A DNA stretch of 6,762 bases, from assembly GCA_023229605.1 (NCBI GenBank), contig JALNYY010000189.1, forward strand, positions 1-6,762, read 5' to 3'. Positions 6,273 through 6,762 of the stretch are shown here, one piece after another. The translations under genes were made by a program, and so were the position numbers. This DNA is from Methylobacter sp. Lineage in GTDB: Bacteria > Pseudomonadota > Gammaproteobacteria > Methylococcales > Methylomonadaceae. How positions within the stretch are numbered: the stretch's first letter is position 1; each line of letters begins with the position of its first letter. Under the pieces are notes generated by a model. The model was given only the letters and a program-made list of their open reading frames with translations. It did not search any database and was not told the origin of the DNA.

Positions 6273-6715
6273 AGCCGGCCTATCTTTTAAACCGATGCAA
6301 TTCCAAGTCTTTGACAGCTCAAATCAAAGATGCCGAACGGCAGGTGTTGGATCGTCAACAAAAGATCGGTATCCGCACCACTATATTGATTCGAAAGATA
6401 CATCAACAGATGACCGCACCAGCTACTTTGCTGATGGCGGGCGGCATAGGATTTATTTTTGGCGAACTCACCAAGTGTCAGACATACAAAGCCCGCGGCA
6501 CTATCGACAAGACTCATGCGGCCGGAACTACGCCCTTGAAAATCGCACTGAACCTCATGACTTCAGCTCAAACTTTATACGCGGCTTTACCGCTAGCCTG
6601 GATAATCAAGTCCTACTTTCAACCAGGTGGTGCGACAGGTCAAGCGCCTAAATATCACCCCCACCCGATAGCGACTTCCGGTGCAACGGGTGTGCGCCGA
6701 AGATCGAAGCGATAG
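6269..6715 (+). CDS. Unrecognised small membrane protein, translationally coupled to the YqjE-like gene
   Basis: A 148-residue protein with no family I can name securely. Visible parts are a charged helical N-terminal region (about 15-48; LTAQIKDAERQVLDRQQKIG), a short glycine-rich hydrophobic segment (about 50-67; ATLLMAGGIGFIFGEL), a second hydrophobic segment (about 90-116) and a basic tail ending RRRSKR. ATG 6269 overlaps the preceding TGA (ATGA) and has AAGGA at 6-base spacing, so it is probably translationally coupled. Position and layout (basic helix followed by a small membrane segment) recall YqjK, which follows YqjE in enterobacteria, but YqjK is shorter and no sequence match is claimed. 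The first helix plus membrane segment also vaguely resembles DUF883 topology. Cysteines at 10 and 70 are noted without known role. Confidence 0.75.
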   Translation: MKPAYLLNRCNSKSLTAQIKDAERQVLDRQQKIGIRTTILIRKIHQQMTAPATLLMAGGIGFIFGELTKCQTYKARGTIDKTHAAGTTPLKIALNLMTSAQTLYAALPLAWIIKSYFQPGGATGQAPKYHPHPIATSGATGVRRRSKR

Positions 6716-6762
6716 CGTTGCCTTCAACCTGCCACATTGTATTTGCCATATTTCGCCATCCA
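6716..6762. other. Short 3' flank of the cluster, no terminator seen
   Basis: The 47 bases after the last stop contain no GC-rich hairpin with a T-run. On the minus strand 12 codons are open from the window edge to a TGA at 6726-6724, which could be the tail of a convergent gene but is far too short to judge. Confidence 0.4.

Noticed and set aside
6253..6651. 132-codon plus-strand frame overlapping the last gene
   Set aside because: It overlaps both the YqjE-like gene and the coupled 148-residue gene in another frame. The latter has the ATGA overlap and hydrophobic segments typical of this cluster.

Overview
The window reads as chromosomal DNA of a Gram-negative, most likely gammaproteobacterial, organism with moderate G+C. 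A methylotroph of the Methylococcales is a possible source, but that is a family-level impression and was not computed. The support is the gene content: an NdvB/ChvB-type cyclic beta-glucan synthase, a BON-domain lipoprotein, ElaB/YqjD-type DUF883 proteins and a YqjE-type 'phage holin family' membrane protein. There are no rRNA or tRNA genes, CRISPR arrays, transposases or phage structural genes.

Left two-thirds (1 to about 4305, minus strand): one uninterrupted reading frame of 1435 codons that runs off the left edge. It is the N-terminal half of a giant membrane enzyme of the cyclic beta-1,2-glucan synthase family. Visible parts are the N-terminal region, the membrane-embedded GT84-type glycosyltransferase with its Asp and RxxRW motifs, several membrane helices, and most of the glycoamylase-like domain. 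The C-terminal GH94-type part lies outside the window.

Middle (about 4306 to 4983): a non-coding region of about 680 bases between divergent transcription units. It carries a perfect 12-bp inverted repeat with arms about 200 bases apart and a possible leader stem-loop. No convincing promoter was found.

Right part (4984 to 6715, plus strand): a compact five-gene cluster. It encodes a BON lipoprotein, two tandemly duplicated DUF883 proteins, a YqjE-like two-helix membrane protein, and an unrecognised 148-residue membrane protein whose start overlaps the preceding stop by ATGA. Short gaps and repeated Shine-Dalgarno sites suggest one operon. All five products look like small envelope or inner-membrane proteins. 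Related proteins in enterobacteria (OsmY-like BON, ElaB/YqjD, YqjE) belong to stationary-phase and osmotic-stress responses. Cyclic glucans are classically periplasmic osmoregulated glucans, so the two divergent units could serve one envelope or osmotic-stress theme. This link is inference.

The main anomaly is the start of the BON gene. The well-placed ATG with a good ribosome binding site opens a signal peptide that runs out of frame at two 7-T runs. One extra T would restore a textbook lipoprotein signal. This may be a sequencing error, a phase-variable switch, slippage, or a real mutation.
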